Part shown: positions 1 through 10,405 of the stretch, in pieces
Position numbering within the stretch: position 1 is the stretch's first letter
Layout of the letters: every line of letters begins with the position of its first letter
Origin: Rhodocollybia butyracea
Taxonomy: Eukaryota; Basidiomycota; Agaricomycetes; Agaricales; Omphalotaceae
DNA: 64,000 bases
Assembly (NCBI GenBank): GCA_015501585.1
Contig: JADNRY010000255.1
Location: forward strand, 1 to 64,000
Direction of reading: 5' to 3'
Program-made: the position numbers and the translations under genes
Notes under the pieces: model-generated
Database searches by the model: none
Told to the model about the DNA's origin: nothing
The model's input: the letters and a program-made list of their open reading frames with translations, nothing else

Positions 1-224
1 GAGGCGGAGATGGAAAGGGCCAGAGGTGAAGGAGAATGGAGTAGGTGGAGCGCAGCGGGATAAAGTTGGGATGAATGAGTACGGTGTGACACGGGATGAC
101 GGGAAGCTGGTACTGGAGGGTTGTTAGTGGCCACAGCTCCTGCGGAACACTATCGTTTAAGCATTGATGGAAATCCAAGGTCAGCCGAGTTAGCTGCGTC
201 TGGTTTAATGGTTGCGGAAACAGT
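1..224. other. window edge, no clear gene
   Basis: On the minus strand a frame stays open to the window edge and could be a downstream exon of the gene at 225-485, joined through an acceptor-like AG near 200. The translation has no recognisable motif, so it is left unassigned. Confidence 0.2.
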
Positions 225-485
225 TCACAACACCTCCCGAAGATCTTTCTCGCGGAAGTGGTAGAGGTTGGCCGAGTCCGTATGATGATGGTGATATCTC
301 TCGATGAAGAGGGTCACTTGAAGGGTTGGATGTGGAAGCGTTTCTTGGTCGTCCGCTGAGAAACGAGCCGGGAATTGTTGAGCGTAGGGGAGAAGATTCC
401 GTTCCGTTGTGTCCATGATTCTAGCTAGATAATTAGAACCGTCAATTTTTTCAATCAGATAAATTCGTACCTGCGTCCTATCCAA
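225..485 (-). CDS. small hypothetical protein (86 aa)
   Basis: An 86-residue open frame starts with ATG and ends near the left window edge. It is hydrophilic, with a run of four histidines near residue 65 (YHHHH) and no signal peptide or membrane segment. I do not recognise the family. The last codons run into a possible splice donor (gtgttg), so the true protein may continue towards the window edge. It is divergent from the gene at 974-2267. Confidence is limited because only length and composition support it. Confidence 0.3.
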   Translation of the reverse strand: MDRTQVRIYLIEKIDGSNYLARIMDTTERNLLPYAQQFPARFSADDQETLPHPTLQVTLFIERYHHHHTDSANLYHFREKDLREVL

Positions 486-829
486 GTTCTAATCCAGATA
501 AAATATCGTTACCTTTTAAATTCTGGTCCCGCCGTAAAGAGTTAATAATGTTTGACGACCTGAAGCTTCAAGTCTCGGGTTCTCTAGGAAGTAATCGGTG
601 TAATTCTGACCCATATACTAATGTATCAGGCAAAAAACGTCGTTAAGCTCTCAGGAAAACGCACGATTTCGTTTCCAGCGGCAGATAATAGCGAGAAAAC
701 TGGCGAAAATTCAAAAAGGCTCGATTTCTGTTATGAAAGGCAGAGTGTTGTTGTTGTGGATAGTGATTTGCGGTTTTCGTCCGGAACGATATGATGGTGG
801 AGGATGAAGCGAAAAAAGCTTGAGCCTCG

Positions 830-933
830 GGCCGGTGTCAGGTGTTTTTTTTTTTTTTTTTTTTTTTTTTGCAATCTTTTATTCCGTGCGTACAGGTAAG
901 ACTAAGTACCAAGACACGGCCGGTGTCAGGTGT
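830..933 (-). mobile_element. 72-bp poly-A retroposed insert with 16-bp target-site duplication
   Basis: The 16-mer GGCCGGTGTCAGGTGT occurs at 830-845 and again at 918-933. Between the copies lies a 72-bp insert that begins with T26 (846-870 plus the boundary T). Read on the minus strand, the insert ends in AATAAAAGATTGC followed by the A-tract, so a canonical polyadenylation signal sits just upstream of the tail. This is the structure of a severely 5'-truncated copy of an mRNA or LINE 3' end inserted by target-primed reverse transcription. The donor transcript is not in this window: the 3' end of the LINE at 6054-14483 does not match. The insert lies in the 5' region of the gene at 974-2267. 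Confidence 0.85.
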
Positions 934-973
934 ATTACGCATTGTCAACACGTTGAAACTTGCAAGTAAAGCC

Positions 974-2267
974 ATGGCTCTGACACTGGCTAAAGGACTA
1001 CGTTTCCTCTATCTTCGAGTCCTGACCGTTATGAATCTGGATTATCTCCCGACGCCAACTAAATCTCCGTGCTCTTTTATATTCTTTCCCGTCACTGACG
1101 AGAATCGGCATGAACAAAAAGCTCTATTGGCTTCCAGGTCCCCATTCAAAATACGCGATTCACGCGACGTCCAGGAATCACTTGTGGAGCTTGGAGACCC
1201 CTGCGATCATCTTGTGATCACACAAGTCCGATACTTCCAGAGAGATGTCGCACCGCTTCATGAATTCATGGTGGTCGACTTCAAGGATATTCTGCGGACA
1301 GATGCCAACGTCAATAACTACATCCTCCTTGAGAGATGGGGCTCTAACTTTCGAGCACCTGATCACGCCCTAAAGAAAGTCCAAGAACACGAACTTGCTG
1401 ATGCTGATGAAACCGAGTAAGCCAACTCTCAAGCCGTTGTCCTTGAATTTCCTACGCTAACCTAGTTCTGCAATCAGTCTCATAGGTCCTGCATCGCTCG
1501 CTCAAAGCTCTTCATGTATATCACTTAATATCAGCTCCCATTCATCCCGCTCCTCCTCTGTTGCAAATGACCGGTTTATCGTTTCCTTTCGCCGTAAGTT
1601 AGCAGACGTAGATATATTGGAGCCTTCGGGGTATACACGTCTGGCTACTCTTACGCCTCCCTCTTCTTCCTCATTTACTATGGCAAAATTAGCGGTTTTG
1701 ACGGCATGCGTGACTGAGGACATGCCCATCTACAACACCCTCGGTTCACAATGCTTTTACTTTGGTAGGGTTATATGGGAAGTTATGAGGATGGAAATGG
1801 GTACTCCTTTGGATGCCATCATCGTTGCCCCTGGTGATCTTGGAGGTATGAAAATTGATCCTTTACATTGGGGGAGTCATTATGTGAAGAGTAAAATGGC
1901 GGACAAGGTAAACAGCGTGAAAAATCGGCATGGTGCTACGGCCATGAAAGCCAAGTTTGAAGACGCTTGGATTTTGTTTGACAAGAAAGTCCGGGAACGA
2001 GTGGTGGTAAGTTTTCAAACGTTTAACGGCAAATCTGAAAACATTACTTTTAGGCACTCCAAAAAACCAATCTTGGAACTGGAGGAGGAACGACAGCAGC
2101 GACAACAATTGGAGGCTCGCGTATTAGAGGAACAACAACCATCGGAGGCTCTTATCTTGAAAGAACGACAACAGAAGCTGGAGGGGAAGCGGCGGGAGCA
2201 AGCACTCATCCTTGAAGTGCAACGTTTAAAAGCTCAACTTGCGGATGCAAGTACTTCACGGTCTTGA
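974..2267 (+). CDS. hypothetical protein with C-terminal coiled coil (about 414 aa)
   Basis: Two exons, 974-1416 and 1466-2267, join in frame across a 49-bp intron (gtaagc...ctag) to give 1245 nt. The first open frame would otherwise stop at the donor, and the second continues uninterrupted from the acceptor, which supports the splice. The N-terminal half is globular with no motif I recognise. A serine-rich linker lies near residues 150-190. The last 75 residues are a Glu/Gln/Arg/Leu-rich coiled coil (ELEEERQQRQQLEARVLEEQ). A donor/acceptor-like pair at 2008-2054 would break this coiled-coil frame and is probably not used. The N-terminus may lie further upstream (from about 541) and be disrupted by the retroposed insert at 830-933. 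Function unknown. Confidence 0.5.
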
Positions 2268-2494
2268 AGCTCGTAAGGTATTGAGTCTTCTAATACCTGT
2301 TCGAGGACCGACTATCGAAAATGCTGCCATCCCAAGCGTCGTTTTGCTAGAGGAGAATTATGAGCGTGTTGTTGAACAAATTCTAGTAGTACTATCAATA
2401 AAAATGTTGTTCACCACGAAGCCCTCAAAGAGATTAGAGCATTAAAATTATAAGTACAGATAGTATATAGTTATAACAAGCGGTAGTATTGTAA
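2268..2494. other. short 3' spacer between convergent genes
   Basis: AT-rich, with no supported gene. The edge of TET/JBP-like element copy A lies here: similarity to copy B fades just beyond the dioxygenase stop codon. Confidence 0.4.
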
Positions 2495-3983
2495 TTAATC
2501 TACGAGTGTACACAATTCATCTACTGTTGAAAACATAGCCATCCGACGTTCAATTGCAGTAGCTTTTGCCGCCACCATCGCTTCATACCCTTCCGGGTCT
2601 TCCTCCGCAAACTTGTCCTCTGTACGACACCCATTTTCGACCCAACGGAAAATTGCTCCAGCTGAGAACTGAGTGAAGGAGCTGCGTCGATCGTCGGCGT
2701 GAACGAGGGTGTTGGAATGCGTGATGACAGCGGATGGTAGGAGAATCGTCGCCGCGTGAGGAAAATCAATCACCAATTTCAGCTCCCACAAAATGAGCTG
2801 CGCGCTATGTCTCGCGTTAAACCGACCCAGGGCTGTGATAGCACACCAACCAAAAGCCCAGTTGAGCTGGTCTCGGTGCTTGTACGTCCAGACGTTCGAG
2901 CCAAAATTGAACGCTGCACCAAGGAAGATGCTCCCCGCAAAGTTGGGGCGGATTCGCATCTTTTGACGGAGCACGCCGTTGACATGTTCATATTCTGCGT
3001 ACACGCGAGGAGCCCATAGCTGGAATGCACCTGTAAGAGACTTAGTAAAGAATAATATACAGTAAGACTAGAATAAACGTACGACTTTGTTAAGAAGCCA
3101 TTCGTTGGAATGGTTTGGCGTCGAGTAGTTCCTGGATAAGCGGTCTCTTGGCCTTGGGATTCATGAACACCGGAAAGCGGTTACCCATCCCCATCGTCGT
3201 TCCGCAGTTGTAAGCCGAAAAGTGGCCGCGTTTGTGAGGTTGAGAGGCGGATGATCCAATACCGTAGGCGTTGCCTCGTGCCTCCATTAAGTCGTAGGCT
3301 TGCATGAGTTCGTTGGAGTATGTTGGGTCTTCTGGTTGACCAGCGAGAACCGCCACGATACGGCCTAGGCGATCTATAACGGGCGTAGGTGTCCTAGAAC
3401 AAAATGTTAACAATAGAGCGATAAGAAAAACAATAAATACGCACCTTCCATCCCATTTGACATGCTCAAAGCCTTGAGCGAGAAGGTCTGCGAGTTGATA
3501 GAAACCCCGGCGTTCTTCAACCGTCCCAAGCTGCTTCTTCGCGCCCGGTTTCCCCGTGTGAGCCCCCCTGCTGGCGTCAAACGTCTCTGCACTTCGATCT
3601 GTTTCCACTGCAGTGCCATGTGAGAGGACTTGGCGCAAGGCATTCTGGTGGCTACTTGTGCGATCCGAGGCCTTTGCGAGCCGACGTTTGGCTGCGCGGA
3701 TTTGGTGCTTGTGCGACTGTGCTGGGTTCAGCGGTGTGTCCAAAGTCCCAGGGAGCGGGAGAGAAATACGTGGTGTATCGACGTCAGGAGCATCCTCCAG
3801 CGTGACTGGGCATCGTTTGCGCTTGGTTGCGGCAGATGAGAAGACCGCATCGACAGGGCACGGTGATTCCAAAGGAGCGTACTCGATAAAATCCGCTCCT
3901 AGGTCGTCCTCTTCGAGTGCCGCGTTACGATGGTCCTCCAGTGCTTGTTCTACCGCGTTCTGAAAGTGAAAAGCCGGGTTCAT
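2495..3983 (-). pseudogene. TET/JBP-like 2OG-Fe(II) dioxygenase, copy A (nonsense codon)
   Basis: Three 3' exons can be placed: 3445-3983, 3083-3393 and 2495-3030, separated by introns of 51-52 bp. The last exon carries the double-stranded beta-helix signature of 2-oxoglutarate/Fe(II) dioxygenases: H-R-D (the HxD iron pair), then a distal H in THSNT and an R followed by SSFTQF for 2-oxoglutarate. The spacing and flanking GWCAITALG...LILWELKLV pattern is shared with the intact gene at 59002-60412. TET/JBP enzymes oxidise 5-methylcytosine or thymine in DNA; whether this family does so is untested. An in-frame TAA at 3090-3092 replaces the TAC present in copy B, so the protein would end before the catalytic domain. 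Codon 3983 is probably an internal Met, because the frame is open into upstream exons. Confidence 0.6.
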
Positions 3984-5864
3984 GAATTTTGGCTCAACGA
4001 TTCGGTGTGTAATCGGAGTCTTGCCGACGTGCTGTGAAAAAATAGTTCAGCAAAAGCACGAACCAGAGGGTAGGGATAAACGTACCGTCCGCAAAAAATA
4101 GGGCATGTTACCGGGGTGGCGAACACCTGTAGAGGACAATCAGTAAAAATAATATAACATGATTGTGATTCTTTGCCCACAGACCCGAAACAGAAACCGA
4201 GAGCAGCCAAGACCACACCCTTGGGGTAGAACGTGGCCCCAGTAGCGTATGAATTCTGTTCTTCACCGTAGGCAGAAAATACAGCACAATAGACTTACAA
4301 AATCGATACAAAATCGAATATCTGAAGGGACGAGGACTGATACCTGATTAAGAGAAAAGAGAGTCAGCAGGCGAAAAAACGAAGAGGATATCCCCTAAAA
4401 CTCGAAAAAACACCCCGATGTCGGCCCAGATGACACCCTTGGGGTAGAGCGTAACAAGCATACAAAAAAGCACTTTTCCGAGCTGAAGGGGAAAAGGGGG
4501 ACAGGGCTTACGGGTTGTAATCGGGTTCGCGTGCAGATCTTCGAAAGAAAGCCCATCTTGAGAGGGACGAAAACCGCGAAGCCGGCTGGATATGAACGCT
4601 GTAATGTAGCTGTAGACAAGGTCAAGGATTAGTACAGGTAGAGTAGAGCAGATAGGCGACTTACTGGTTGTAGTGGAGAGCACCGTCGGCTGAGGTAGCG
4701 CAACGTTCAGTCAAAATAACGCCGTGTTCGTGAGCAAGGCCTTTCCGAGGGAGTCGATCGTTGCGGCAGAGGAGGTGAACTGGCTGAGCTAAAACTGAAG
4801 GTAAGCGAGCCATTCGTTAAGTAGAAAAAATAGAAACTCACCTGTAGCCAAAGCCCTAAGTCCTAACAACTAACAGGATAGAGGAACAGCGCGTACGCGA
4901 ACAGTTACAGCGTTCTTAGACAAGGCAGCAATGGCTCCAGCCGGACTCCCTGCGATTTTCGGCTATAGACGGGGAGAGAGATAGAGTAAGATTATGAGAA
5001 AGCCGCCGATACAAAAAAGGAAGACTTACCGATGAAAAGCAAGGCCTCGAAGATAGTGCTAGTGGTGGTAGAAGAGCAGGTTGCAGCGGAATCAACGAAC
5101 AGCCTTGATCACCTGCACGCGTACATCATGTGATAGGCGCTTAATAGCCCGGTAGGACAACGCGATCGATCATCCAACGCCGAGTGCTCGACGAGATTGG
5201 GTTTCCTTGCGCACTGTCGAATCACCCTAATCTGTAGAATCTTTTACAATCAATAGCCCCAGACCTTCGAGTTTCAAAAATCGAACGGATACTCTACAAG
5301 TACCTACTTACCCGCGGACCTCAAAGTACTGTTAATTTTTGACGAGCATAAAGTATAACGGTAAATAGTATCTACCCTCTACTAACCTTGAGTCCCATGG
5401 CCGCGTAGAGCCATGAAAAAAGTGTCAAAGCAGGCACATTGATTTGATATAAAAGGAAATTGTTACCAAGTTATGAAAATAACGAACAAGCAGTAAATGT
5501 TACCGTTTCGGAACGTTATCAAGTACACTGCAAGTAGAAATTCCGGTAACAAAGCCGATGAAAAATGTTTCGATTTTGGAACCTTTTATAGCCTAGCAAA
5601 GTATACTTTCATTTAATACGGAGTACAACACTTTTCGTTTCGTATCTACAATCTAAACATTACGGACATTTGCTAACGGACAGTGATCAGGCGTACAGGA
5701 AAGCGATAAGGAATGTTAAGAGAACAGAGCATCTAAGCGAACAGAACAAGTACAGTAAAGCGATGGTCATTAAAGGAGCAAAGTGAGCGTGAATAAATAT
5801 AAGCGAGCGAGCGAGGCACAAAGTGAGCACAGAGCGAATGAATGCAGCCTACGAAAAATGAGAA
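3984..5864 (-). other. 5' exons, introns and leader of dioxygenase copy A
   Basis: This stretch aligns in reverse with 31992-33864. Several short conserved reading frames separated by GT...AG introns precede the 3983 Met in both copies, for example a peptide ending in GKTPITHRIVEPKF directly before it and a peptide containing WKGLAQERG in copy B. The true start could not be fixed. A 17-mer, TTCTACCCCAAGGGTGT, occurs twice in each copy (here in reverse, near 4215-4250 and 4435-4450), marking an internal exon duplication. The part from about 5270 to 5860 is AT-rich, non-coding, and still similar to copy B. Confidence 0.5.
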
Positions 5865-6053
5865 CTAGTGTTCACGTTGAGCAACACTAAAGAGCGGGGG
5901 GTCGTCCTCCACATCTACAAAGGCAAGAAATAAGCAAAGCAAAAACAACGAGAATGGAAATACTCACCATCGAATTGGAAGGGGCCTTGTGGGAGCACCT
6001 TGGCTCTCGACATCTCTAGGTACGCCCAAACGAGGACGAAATAATTTGCTAGC
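5865..6053 (-). pseudogene. C-terminal exons of the LINE-disrupted companion gene
   Basis: The terminal exon 5865-5914 and preceding exon 5968-6053 flank a canonical 53-bp intron (GTGAGT...TTTGTAG). They encode an acidic tail (DVEDDPPLFSVAQREH) ending in TAG. The preceding exon reads ANYFVLVWAYLEMSRAKV and runs into the LINE at 6054. The same frame resumes at 14484 on the other side of the insertion. Copy B keeps the last exon (31945-31991) with the related tail DIENDHPLFSVAQHA and the same intron, so the gene belongs to the duplicated element. I do not recognise the protein family. The gene is transcribed in the same direction as the dioxygenase and ends about 800 bp before its first recognisable upstream exons. 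Confidence 0.6.
6040..6053. repeat. 5' target-site duplication of the LINE
   Basis: AATAATTTGCTAGC is repeated exactly at 14484-14497, right after the poly-A tract. A 14-bp match at the two ends of one element is very unlikely by chance and defines the insertion ends. The leading A residues are ambiguous with the poly-A. Confidence 0.85.
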
Positions 6054-6695
6054 AAGGAGGCCACTTGATCCGCTACCACGATGGTCAACTGGGCGCTAAA
6101 CTCACGTTTAGTGAAAAAACCTCCCGTCGAAGACTGTCTTCGGGCTGTCTTCACGACGAGAGCTACTTATGTTCTCTAAAGTGATGACTATGATAACTAG
6201 GTCATCCTTTAAAGCTCTGATCATGAGAGCAGGGGTAAAAAACACCTCAATACTGTACACATTGACCGAAATGGTACCTCCGATGAACTACCGTTGACTC
6301 ACTCACAAAGCTGAGAAACGCAGTGATATATCTGGTAAGATACCATCCACGTCTACAATCTCACACTGAGCTCAGGAAAAGGAAATAAATCACCCAAGGA
6401 ATGCACCACGCTACTAACCCGCTGCAAACACCGCACTTGCCGCTGCGGCTTTACTCCACCAAACACGGCGACATTTGAAACGCTCTAGTGCTGCGCGCTT
6501 ATCGACTCAGAGACACGCGCACTGCGCCCGACGACTATATCCACACAGGTCCAAAACTCCTTCAATGCCCTACCCTGCATATCGGCGCCACAAAACGACA
6601 ATGTAAATTCCAACAAATCTACAAGAATGCAAGCTAAGAAGTCGTACGACCGCTCGAAATAAAGCTTTCAGACCAGTCAAAACCCTCGAAAAAAA
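6054..6695 (+). promoter_or_regulatory. LINE 5' leader (probable internal promoter region)
   Basis: This 640-bp stretch between the 5' target-site duplication and ORF1 has no coding frame of note. LINEs of this type usually carry their promoter within the leader; no specific element can be named from the sequence. Confidence 0.4.
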
Positions 6696-8252
6696 ATGAC
6701 TGAACCTACAGCTGGCGCGAACATGCCAAACGCTGAGCAAGACCCGACCCATCCTGCTGGTAAACAGCCCCGTAAAACAACAGACGCTCATGCTCACCCA
6801 GATCATACATTAGATTCCCCCCAAAAACCTAGGCACAGTACTAAACCCACTTCCTCGATGGTTCCTATCTCCCCTGCCACTGGGCCTTCACCCATTCATG
6901 ACAACGATGACGATGCCTTTATGGACAGCGGTCAACGCACCCCACAACAAATGCCTGAGCCACAATCGGAACACGCAAGGACGAATCGCGAGTCACCTAC
7001 TGCAAGGATCGCTCGGAACATTTTCATCGCCAGAGCATCGTCCACTGCCATCCTTTCAGCCGCAGGTTTCCAATTCCCCACGTTCGCTAAAGAATGTACC
7101 AAAGTCCCCTCCCAACTCGCTCAATCCCCTCACCAATGTGTACCATCCTCAGACGGCGAGGACACTGAGTTCATATCCCGCATTGGAGAACTGAGAGTGA
7201 CGCTTAACTCGGGATGGTTCCGTCGATTCTTATCAACCACTACATGGCTCATGACTGGGTTTTCGATCACCATGCGTCAAGCAATTCTTGATGATAGCGA
7301 GAACTGGGTTTCCCTCGTCCCCTTCAACGGGGGCTCTACACTATTTCGAGAAGTCCCTAACATCATCGACATAATCGCGGACCTCCTCTTCAAACTTGGT
7401 ATTGAAGTGGAAGACATGTCTTCGCCCTTTGTTGGTCAGACCATGCCCACCCCAAATCGCAATACACGCGCTGGTGGACGAGGTGCTCGGGGAAATCGTG
7501 GTGCCGTGGTAGCCGCGGGGGTGCTCGTGGACGAGGTCGCGGCGGCGGCAATACATCTTCCACACCCTCCAGTACAAACAAGTACTCTGCGCCATGGGTA
7601 ATCATGGCCAAAATCCCAAGCGCTGAACACCGTTCGCTCCTGTTTCTTCAGCACACTCTTGCTCTGAACTCTGTCATCACCTTCCATGTGACGCCCGTTA
7701 TCAGCGATACACGCTCGTGGATGGTTGGACAGTTCCACAGCAACCTCCGTATGTCTGACACTATGACGATGGCACACATGCTCTACACAATCAAGCACTG
7801 CCTATGGCATAGTACCGAATTTGGGAACATCATTGGACGCATTATCCCTGGGACCGCAACGACACCACAGAAAATCATGCTGTTCACGGACACCTTTGAC
7901 TTGGCCCTCCAACCCTATGACATCGTCTCTGGAGGGGTGTCACATAAGTGCTGGAACCTGTATGCCGCTCCCATCTCCCATCATAGTAGTATCTTGACCC
8001 AAGACCAGGAGGAAGATATGGTCCGTCAGTTCATCCGAACCCCCGAACGAGAGGAAATGCTGGGCTTGGGACAGGGTCGAAGTCTTCGGGCATGAAGTCC
8101 AATGCACCTTATGCAAGCTTGATGATCACAACACCTTCAAGTGTCCTTATGCCACTCTTGATACTTGGTTTGGGCCAAGGGAACAGGTCTCGACTGCCAT
8201 TACAGAATACAAGGCAAGCCTTGGGGAGAATGTTGCTGCTGCTGAAACCTGA
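6696..8252 (+). pseudogene. LINE ORF1 (gag-like, CCHC zinc knuckle), frameshifted
   Basis: The first frame (6696-7601) starts with ATG and encodes a Pro/Thr/Ser-rich N-terminus followed by a globular part. A glycine/arginine-rich stretch (GGRGARGNRG) at about 7470-7500 is followed by a shift: the neighbouring frame continues the same RGG-type composition and then the 7604-8095 frame. A second shift near 8070-8095 leads into a CCHC zinc knuckle at 8103-8144 (C-x2-C-x4-H-x4-C, CTLCKLDDHNTFKC) and a stop at 8250-8252. The order basic/RGG then CCHC fits an RNA-binding nucleocapsid-like protein that packages the LINE transcript. Two frame breaks make it non-functional as it stands. Confidence 0.65.
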
Positions 8253-8672
8253 AACATATTGTTAATTGTAGTACTGATTACTGCCTCTACTCACTGTCCT
8301 TTTTACGTTACGTTCGACTACTGTCCTTACTCCTGCTTTTCTTATATCTTCACTCGTTACTCTATACTTTCTCTGAATAAGCCATAAATCCTTTGTGGAC
8401 ATTCATGTAGGAAATACCTGTGGCCTGGCACAGATGAAGACGTACAAAATCAGTATGCACACCCGTCCTGCCTAATTTTGCCGTCTACTTTGGTAGGTCG
8501 AGAAGCGGGATGAGGTTTTGTACTAGTAGCTTCTCTTTTAAGTCATTTTATGTACATTGATTAGCCTCTAGTACCGCAATGGTGGAAGTTTTTCAACTTG
8601 GAGTCCACCTGCAGCAGTCCTGGCCTCTACCACCCCCCGTTGAGATAGCGCCCGGAAGCTTTCAATTGGTGG
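8253..8672 (+). other. spacer between LINE ORF1 and ORF2
   Basis: No coding frame is supported. A GGGGGTTCAAACCC stretch near 8726-8740 looks like a tRNA T-arm but lacks the rest of a tRNA fold. Confidence 0.3.
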
Positions 8673-9347
8673 GTGGTAGAATCTCCACCTGAACCTCTTA
8701 CGTTCACCTTTGCGGGGTGTCCATGGGGGGTTCAAACCCACCAAACATTAGTACTGTCAAGTACTGCCTCAAACTCAACTAATCATGATGGTGCGTCCAT
8801 CCAATCCATTCGGTACACTAATTCGTCGGCAACAGCTTCTTCTCGATCAGGAGGGTCAGCTGCTGTCGCCCCCAGTCTCCGACCCAATGATAGATCGCTG
8901 AATAGCGGTGTGGGAAATGCTCCTCAGAGAGCAGGACTCGGCGATGGAAACATCGATCCGAGCGGTACGAATCAAAGTACAAGTACAAACCAAAGTACTA
9001 GAGCACAATCACAGCGCTCGCAACCTGGTCAGGACATAGACTCCCAAGACCAGCGTGAGGAACCAAACTCAGCTCTCCACATACAGAGACAAACCCACAC
9101 TCAGGGAGCAATAGCCCCTCCTGAGCCAGATCAACATGGTCATCGCCGTTCACAAACCCCCTCAAATGATTATGAGGATCTTGCCCAGCAAGGGAACGTG
9201 AAGAACCGAATCGGCATGATCGACGCCGTGAAATACGAAATACAAACCGAGCCGAACGGGCACAAAGTCAGAGCCCAAAACAAGCACAAGTACTACCGGG
9301 ACCACGCAGAAAACACACCTGTAAGAAACGCACAAAAGCATCAATAA
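8673..9347 (+). CDS. LINE ORF2 N-terminal low-complexity segment
   Basis: An open frame of 224 codons is rich in Ser, Gln, Asn and Thr, with short repeats (NQSTSTNQSTRAQSQRSQ). It has no domain. It lies directly before the endonuclease frame and is probably the disordered N-terminal part of ORF2, since the next frame (IKIAGLNMKG) overlaps its end. The first ATG at 8673 may not be the true start; an ATG near 8786 in another frame is less convincing. Confidence 0.4.
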   Translation: MVESPPEPLTFTFAGCPWGVQTHQTLVLSSTASNSTNHDGASIQSIRYTNSSATASSRSGGSAAVAPSLRPNDRSLNSGVGNAPQRAGLGDGNIDPSGTNQSTSTNQSTRAQSQRSQPGQDIDSQDQREEPNSALHIQRQTHTQGAIAPPEPDQHGHRRSQTPSNDYEDLAQQGNVKNRIGMIDAVKYEIQTEPNGHKVRAQNKHKYYRDHAENTPVRNAQKHQ

Positions 9348-9760
9348 AAATTGCTGGTTTAAACATGAAAGGAACGGGGTAGTTGAACCCAAACAATCCA
9401 GGAAACAAGTGGCTACATATTAGACAAATAATGCGACAACGAAATATCGCAATCCTCGCAATAGGCGAAGCCCATATGGATGCTGAGCGACGGGCAGATA
9501 TTGAACGCATACATGGAGCACACTTAAAAGTATTTTACTCCAAACTCCCTAACACGCCAAATGCGCTGGTGTTGCAGTAGTATTAAACAAAAATCTCACA
9601 AATGTGGAAGGTGTACAAGTCCATGAAGTTGTCCCGGGACGTGCGCTACTAGTTGAATGTAACTGGCATAACTCAGAAAAAATCTCCGTACTCGCAATCT
9701 ATGCCCCAATGCAACAGCAATAGATAACACCACATTCTGGACTCAGATAACCAATTTCTT
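9340..9760 (+). pseudogene. LINE ORF2 endonuclease domain (decayed)
   Basis: The frame from about 9340 reads IKIAGLNMKG, then an in-frame TAG at 9379-9381, then NKWLHIRQIMRQRNIAILAI and GEAHMD. The conserved asparagine of the first strand and the L-x-E-x-H-like glutamate are those of apurinic/apyrimidinic-type LINE endonucleases, which nick target DNA. A shift near 9560-9580 moves to a frame with VAVVLNK and ISVLAIYAP, both typical of the following strands. The frame is then lost until about 10.2 kb, where remnants such as GKGRWVMPP remain. The domain is inactive. Confidence 0.65.
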
Positions 9761-10405
9761 TGAACGAAATACAAGGATACAAAAAACCAGACGTTATGAT
9801 TGGCGACTGCAATATGGTCGAAGAAGCTATGGATCGGCTCCCAATGAGAATGATACCGCTCATTCAGTCGATGCACTCGATGATCTAAAATGTCTACTTA
9901 ACTTCGAAGATGGGTGGAGAAGTACCTACCCTGACTCTCTGAAGTACACATTCAAACGCACAACACAACACGGACATATACACCACTCCCGTCTCGACCG
10001 AATATACAATTCAACAGCCATCTCCGACTATCTTTTTGACTGGAAAATTGAATCAGCAGGGGTACCGACTGACCATGATATGGTATCAGTGAGATATACA
10101 TCAGAATCGGCCCCAATGATTGGAAAAGGAAGGTGGGTGATGCCCCCTCACTTGCTGTATGATAAGATGCTTGCAGAATTTGTAGATAAGAGGGAATGAA
10201 GCTTGAAGACAATTTCACATCCCTAGACGCTCAGGATACCAGGTCTCACACCAGTAATAAGCAGTATGCTTGGGCAGAATTCCAAAAGAATTTGTATCTT
10301 TGGCAAGAGAAAGGGCAAAAATTGTAATGCCTAGATTGACAAGAGAGATTACATCACTTGAGGCAAAGATTGACATTATCAGCAATGATCCACTGCTAAC
10401 AGAGG

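Larger units (their letters stand above)
2470..5967 (-). mobile_element. TET/JBP-like element, copy A (inverted relative to copy B)
   Basis: About 3.5 kb is repeated in opposite orientation at about 31.9-35.4 kb. Similarity covers the dioxygenase exons, several upstream exons and introns, an intergenic stretch, and the last exon and last intron of a companion gene (intron 5915-5967). Large families of fungal TET/JBP genes associated with transposable elements are known from Agaricomycetes (associated there with KDZ transposons), but no KDZ transposase is visible here. On the far side, copy A continues through the companion gene to about 15.85 kb, split by the LINE. Terminal inverted repeats were not found by eye, so calling it a transposable unit is inference. 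Confidence 0.6.

Noticed and set aside
842..973. Open frame starting with a run of phenylalanines
   Set aside because: The run is the translated poly-T of the retroposed insert; the ATG at 974 is the first sensible start.
8660..8755. tRNA-like T-arm with GGTGGG...CCCACC pairing
   Set aside because: The anticodon arm and D-arm could not be folded, and it lies inside the LINE between ORF1 and ORF2.
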